Below, piece by piece: positions 6,656 through 9,259 of a stretch of DNA of 9,259 bases (the stretch's first letter is position 1; every line of letters begins with the position of its first letter). This DNA comes from RUG14130 sp045598325. Its GTDB lineage: Bacteria; Bacillota; Clostridia; Christensenellales; Aristaeellaceae. The stretch covers positions 1 to 9,259 of the forward strand of contig JAZLLT010000070.1 of NCBI GenBank assembly GCA_045598325.1, written 5' to 3'. Under the pieces are notes generated by a model, which saw only the letters and a list, made by a program, of their open reading frames with translations, had not been told where the DNA came from and searched no databases. The position numbers and the translations under genes were made by a program.

Positions 6656-7579
6656 TCAGTAAGCCAGCATATCGTTGCAGATATAGGCTATGACATTGTC
6701 GTACTGCACACGGCTGCAATATCCGTCATTCGCGAGCACCTTGAGCGTCTTGCCCGCGGCAATATTCCAAAGGATATCGGTTTCGTACACATAGGGATTG
6801 TCGTAGTAAAGCGGGGCTTCGCAAAGCGTCTTGTTGAGACCCGCCACAGACACGATATCCGATGAAATGTAGCCGTACTTGTTGCTGGCGGAATCGTAGA
6901 AGTAGTAGAAACCGCCCTGTTCGCCGACCAATTCGAGAATCTTGCCGCTGGGGAAGGTTCCGGTAGCGGAAGAAGAATAGTTGGGCTGCTTACGCCACAC
7001 GGCGGAATCGCCGGTCACCTGCACAAATCCGTAAAGAGGATTTGCATAGTTCGTACGCTTGCTCGCGTTCTGAAGGAGGCTCGTGTACACATAGCCCACT
7101 CTGCCGTCCTCGAGCAGGACGCGGGTCCAGTCGCCCACGCGTTCGTAAATCACCAAATAGGTACCGTTGGGAAGATTCGCGATTGTGTCATACATGGTAT
7201 CGGGACCCCAGCGGAGAGCAGCGAATCCGTCGGAAGAATAAACGGTCTTTGCTCCGGTGATCGCCGCGCCGTAGGTGACAGCGGAGTTGCCGCTTGTGGT
7301 GATGGTCACTTCATCCGCCTGCACCCAGCCGGTCTGACCGCCGGAAGTGAGTTTCACCTTATGCCACGCGGTACCGCGGAACAGGATGGTGACGGATGCA
7401 CCGTTGGAAGCGGTAAATACCACATCGCGGTATTCGCCGGGCAGAATATACAGGGGAGTGGCAACGCCGTTGGCGGACTTGATCTTGCCGTAAGTGGTGG
7501 TCGTAATGGCGTTCTCGGCGAAAGCCGTCATACTGAGGGCAAATGCGAGAACAAGGACGAGAGACAACAGTTTCTTCAT
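6656..7579 (-). CDS. Secreted protein with four SH3b-like repeats
   Basis: A 307-residue exported protein. It opens with a signal peptide, MKK, a hydrophobic stretch (4-17) and a probable cleavage after AFA (19-21). The rest is a chain of about four SH3b-type beta modules: 30-93 (ending GWVQADEV), 111-169 (LRWGPDTMY, then GRVGYVYTSLL), 184-244 (VWRKQPNYSS, then KYGYISSDIV) and 249-306 (a divergent last copy, ending IAYICNDMLAY). Module 2 is closest to the SH3_3 consensus, with its R-x-G-P turn. Bacterial SH3b domains commonly bind peptidoglycan peptides or other wall material, but no hydrolase, sortase signal or membrane anchor is attached, so this may be a binding or scaffold protein. The ATG at 7579 has a full AAGGAGG (7589-7595) 9 bases upstream, which begins right after the stop of the membrane-protein gene. 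Confidence 0.88.
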   Translation of the reverse strand: MKKLLSLVLVLAFALSMTAFAENAITTTTYGKIKSANGVATPLYILPGEYRDVVFTASNGASVTILFRGTAWHKVKLTSGGQTGWVQADEVTITTSGNSAVTYGAAITGAKTVYSSDGFAALRWGPDTMYDTIANLPNGTYLVIYERVGDWTRVLLEDGRVGYVYTSLLQNASKRTNYANPLYGFVQVTGDSAVWRKQPNYSSSATGTFPSGKILELVGEQGGFYYFYDSASNKYGYISSDIVSVAGLNKTLCEAPLYYDNPYVYETDILWNIAAGKTLKVLANDGYCSRVQYDNVIAYICNDMLAY

Positions 7580-7597
7580 GTAGGTGATCCTCCTTAT

Positions 7598-8686
7598 TTA
7601 TTCATCTATGTTTGTTTGATCGAGTTCCACGATTTCGTTGGGATAAATTGTGATGCTGCCGCTTGCACCGACGCAGTCTTCACCGGGAGAGATGACAATC
7701 GCATTTTCGACACTGCCGTAATCAACGGTGAATGAATTGATTTTCCCATAAGGCTCCAGTACGATCCCGCCCGTGGAACGGACATTTACCTTAATGAACC
7801 AGTTCATCTTTAGCGGGAACGCGGTATAAACGCGCTTGAATGCTTCTTCGGGAAGCGTGAAAACGGAGTCGGTCATTACGGTGATAAAGGATTCTTCGCG
7901 ATATAGATCGCCTGTATGCGAGCCGCTGCCGTTTGTGAATCGATTCCTGAAAAGTGCGCTTTCGCCGGGCTCGCTATTGTCTTCTCCCGCGGCACCAAAC
8001 TTCATAAGAATCTCTCCGTAACCGTATCCGCTGTCATCGGAGGCAATATAGAAACGGAGCGTACTGTCGTTGACCCATTCTTCCTTTACTTCGTAGTTCG
8101 CTTTGATGGGTACGAATATCTCGCCGCTGACCACGCAGTCCTCTTCCGCAAATGCCTTTCCGGTATAGCGGTAGGCTTCTGCTTTGGCGGGATAGCGCAG
8201 ATAAGTTTCTCCGTCTTCATTTACGACTTCCTCGGCACCGTCCGGATCTGCGCAGGAACGCATCAGCATGATCTTGCCGTAATTTGTGTCCATGACGGCG
8301 GCAGGGGAGAGAACATAGCCGCAGGTCGTCGACATCATGGAAAATATCGCAAGACCGATCGTCATGCAGAAAAGTACAATGATTCCGGGCACGGCAATTT
8401 TGGTGACCACGCGCTTCATGCGTTTAAAAAGAGCCACAACGATGAGCGCCAGGAAAATGAATGCCGGAACTGCGTAGATAAGATAATACCAATCGCAATA
8501 TCTGATGAATAGAAGTCCGGCTTTCGCCTGAAGCAGTGTCAGGATACACACAAGAAGCAGAAACACGCACAGAATAATTCTGAGGATCATACCTGCCTTC
8601 GTCTTCGGGTGGATGGAGAAAAACGGAAGCGTATCTTCATCTTTCTCAAAAAGCGCGCTGGTTTTTTTGCGGGATGTTGCAGCCAT
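7598..8686 (-). CDS. Membrane protein: three helices and a large outside domain, function unknown
   Basis: I do not recognise this 362-residue protein. Its N-terminus is short, charged and probably cytoplasmic (1-30). Three membrane segments follow at about 31-53, 66-88 and 97-119. The basic KRMKR (88-92) between helices 2 and 3 fits a cytoplasmic loop, which places the 240-residue C-terminal part (120-362) outside the membrane. That part looks beta-rich and acidic, with glycine/serine-rich turns near 215-260 and four cysteines (C122, C145, C184, C338) that could form disulfides. No catalytic motif is visible. The ATG at 8686 has GGAGGT (8693-8698) 6 bases upstream and its own promoter. It is the first gene of an operon with the SH3b protein, 18 bases downstream. 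The pairing suggests an envelope role, perhaps with the SH3b protein as partner; this is inference. Confidence 0.82.
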   Translation of the reverse strand: MAATSRKKTSALFEKDEDTLPFFSIHPKTKAGMILRIILCVFLLLVCILTLLQAKAGLLFIRYCDWYYLIYAVPAFIFLALIVVALFKRMKRVVTKIAVPGIIVLFCMTIGLAIFSMMSTTCGYVLSPAAVMDTNYGKIMLMRSCADPDGAEEVVNEDGETYLRYPAKAEAYRYTGKAFAEEDCVVSGEIFVPIKANYEVKEEWVNDSTLRFYIASDDSGYGYGEILMKFGAAGEDNSEPGESALFRNRFTNGSGSHTGDLYREESFITVMTDSVFTLPEEAFKRVYTAFPLKMNWFIKVNVRSTGGIVLEPYGKINSFTVDYGSVENAIVISPGEDCVGASGSITIYPNEIVELDQTNIDE

Positions 8687-8701
8687 AAGGATACCTCCGA
8701 G

Positions 8702-8727
8702 ATTTATGGTATCATTATATCATAAAT
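8702..8727. repeat. 26-bp near-palindrome over the -10 box, candidate operator
   Basis: ATTTATG (8702-8708) and CATAAAT (8721-8727) are perfect inverted arms. Inner positions pair as well, giving 11 of 13 matched pairs about a centre between 8714 and 8715. The palindrome spans the minus-strand -10 TATAAT of the membrane-SH3-deoC operon, where a bound dimeric repressor would block polymerase. AT-rich promoter DNA yields such symmetry by chance fairly often, so this is a candidate only. Confidence 0.4.
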
Positions 8728-8742
8728 CATCCCGTATGTTAA
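8714..8742 (-). promoter_or_regulatory. Sigma-A promoter of the membrane protein-SH3-deoC operon
   Basis: On the minus strand: -35 TTAACA (8742-8737), a 17-base spacer and a perfect -10 TATAAT (8719-8714). Transcription would begin near 8707, leaving a leader of about 20 bases with GGAGGT. No other promoter is evident before the SH3 or deoC genes, which sit 18 and 11 bases behind their upstream neighbours. Confidence 0.75.
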
Positions 8743-8753
8743 TAGGGACGGGA
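8730..8753. repeat. Inverted repeat flanking the -35 box
   Basis: TCCCGT (8730-8735) and ACGGGA (8748-8753) are perfect 6-bp inverted arms 12 bases apart. They enclose the minus-strand -35 TTAACA. This could be a second operator half-site pair or chance; it is too far from the start of transcription on the wrong side to act as an RNA hairpin of this operon. Confidence 0.3.
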
Positions 8754-8841
8754 AAACGCCATCAAAAGTTCATATTTCGCGCAGAAAATTCAAATAAACA
8801 AGGCTTTACATATATTTAAGCGAGGAAACGGGGTTTTAGTG

Positions 8842-8870
8842 TTGACAAAAAGGCGTTTGTTTAGTAAAAT
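8842..8870 (+). promoter_or_regulatory. Strong sigma-A promoter of the tRNA-Gly-tuf unit
   Basis: Consensus -35 TTGACA (8842-8847), an ideal 17-base spacer and -10 TAAAAT (8865-8870). The start of transcription would be near 8877, about 16 bases before the tRNA 5' end. A strong promoter fits the abundance of EF-Tu. No terminator or second promoter lies between the tRNA and tuf. Confidence 0.85.
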
Positions 8871-8892
8871 ACAACCGATTAGGACTGGGTAT

Positions 8893-8966
8893 GCGGGTGT
8901 AGCTCAATGGCAGAGCTCCAGCTTCCCAAGCTGATCACGTGGGTTCGATTCCCATCACCCGCTCCA
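8893..8966 (+). tRNA. tRNA-Gly, anticodon CCC
   Basis: A complete cloverleaf with encoded CCA. The acceptor stem GCGGGTG / CACCCGC (8893-8899 and 8956-8962) is perfect, with discriminator T8963 and CCA 8964-8966. The D stem GCTC / GAGC encloses AATGGCA. The anticodon loop TTCCCAA (8923-8929) puts CCC at 8925-8927, which reads GGG. The variable loop has 4 bases, and the T arm GTGGG-TTCGATT-CCCAT has one G-U pair. The top pair of the anticodon stem is mismatched (C8918 opposite A8934), leaving four good pairs. Acceptor and loops are typical of bacterial glycine tRNAs. It shares a promoter with tuf downstream and must be cut out of the common transcript. Confidence 0.95.
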
Positions 8967-8998
8967 ATTCCAACTATAGTATGGAGGATTGATTAACA

Positions 8999-9259
8999 AT
9001 GGGCAAGGCAAAATTTGAGCGCACTAAGCCTCATGTCAACATCGGCACCATCGGTCATGTCGACCATGGCAAGACCACTCTGACCGCGGCCATCACGATG
9101 ACTCTGTCTCAGCAGGGCCAGGCGACCGCAATGCGTTACGACGAAATCGACAAGGCGCCTGAAGAGAAGGCCCGCGGAATCACGATCAACACCGCGCATG
9201 TTGAGTACGAGACCGAGAACCGCCACTACGCGCATGTCGACTGCCCCGGCCACGCCGAC
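8999..9259 (+). CDS. tuf: Elongation factor Tu, 5' part (runs off the right edge)
   Basis: EF-Tu is the GTPase that carries aminoacyl-tRNA to the ribosome. The first 87 residues are present, of about 395-400. The GTP-binding motifs seen are G1 GHVDHGKT (19-26), the switch I / G2 region ARGITINTAH (58-67, with T62) and G3 DCPGHAD (81-87), where the window ends. The N-terminal KPHVNIGTIGHVDHGKTTLT is almost universal in the family. ATG at 8999 has GGAGG (8983-8987) 11 bases upstream, slightly far for so highly expressed a gene. It starts 32 bases after the tRNA-Gly 3' end with no terminator between, so the two are co-transcribed. Confidence 0.97.
   Translation, partial: MGKAKFERTKPHVNIGTIGHVDHGKTTLTAAITMTLSQQGQATAMRYDEIDKAPEEKARGITINTAHVEYETENRHYAHVDCPGHAD

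Noticed and set aside
5970..6662. 230-codon plus-strand frame opposite deoC
   Set aside because: It starts inside the shared terminator, and deoC with its catalytic residues is clear on the other strand.
6645..6719. Upstream extension of deoC by 25 codons
   Set aside because: It overlaps the SH3b gene, and the family N-terminus begins at the ATG at 6644, which has a ribosome site.
8789..8816. Possible second promoter TTCAAA-16-TATATT upstream of the tRNA-Gly promoter
   Set aside because: Both boxes are weak matches in AT-rich DNA, and the consensus promoter at 8842-8870 is sufficient.
8613..8819. 68-codon plus-strand frame at the membrane-protein start
   Set aside because: Most of it is antisense to the membrane-protein gene and its promoter; there is no sign of a product.
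8981..8992. Three-codon reading frame ATG GAG GAT TGA before tuf
   Set aside because: It contains the tuf ribosome site itself and has no upstream ribosome site; it is most likely chance.

Overview
The window is ordinary bacterial chromosome, most likely from a Bacillota (Firmicutes) member of class Clostridia. The basis for that placement is the gene content (a Clostridia-like SerRS, a bacterial-type ProRS, EF-Tu, chained SH3b repeats behind a signal peptide, a DUF4867-type protein), strong GGAGG ribosome binding sites, AT-rich sigma-A promoters and codons that prefer G or C in third position. A gut or rumen Christensenellales-like bacterium would fit, but that is a guess. I see no insertion sequence, integrase, attachment site or CRISPR array.

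Layout. (a) 1-758, + strand: the 3' part of serS and its terminator. (b) 773-1315, +: a GNAT acetyltransferase whose ribosome binding site follows the serS terminator directly. It converges on (c), and both genes end in one shared TTAA. (c) 1312-3395, - strand: a two-gene unit of a small PD-(D/E)XK nuclease-like protein (TTG start) and a SNF2-family ATPase/helicase, joined by a 4-base ATGA overlap. (d) 3412-4080, -: a DUF4867-like cupin-type protein with its own terminator, which lies directly before the nuclease gene's ribosome binding site. (e) 4081-4212: back-to-back promoters for DUF4867 (-) and proS (+). (f) 4213-5934, +: complete proS, then a perfect bidirectional terminator shared with (g). 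(g) 5991-8686, -: an operon of a three-helix membrane protein, a secreted SH3b-repeat protein and deoC, from one promoter covered by a near-palindrome. (h) 8842-9259, +: a consensus promoter, tRNA-Gly(CCC), and the 5' end of tuf (EF-Tu).

How they fit together. serS, proS, the glycine tRNA and tuf are translation genes. The envelope-associated pair plus deoC, and the nuclease-helicase pair, are the less ordinary parts. The nuclease-helicase pair is the best candidate for a functional module that is not plain housekeeping: two DNA-acting proteins, translationally coupled, without a promoter I can recognise, behind another gene's terminator. Whether it serves repair, recombination or phage defence cannot be decided from this sequence.
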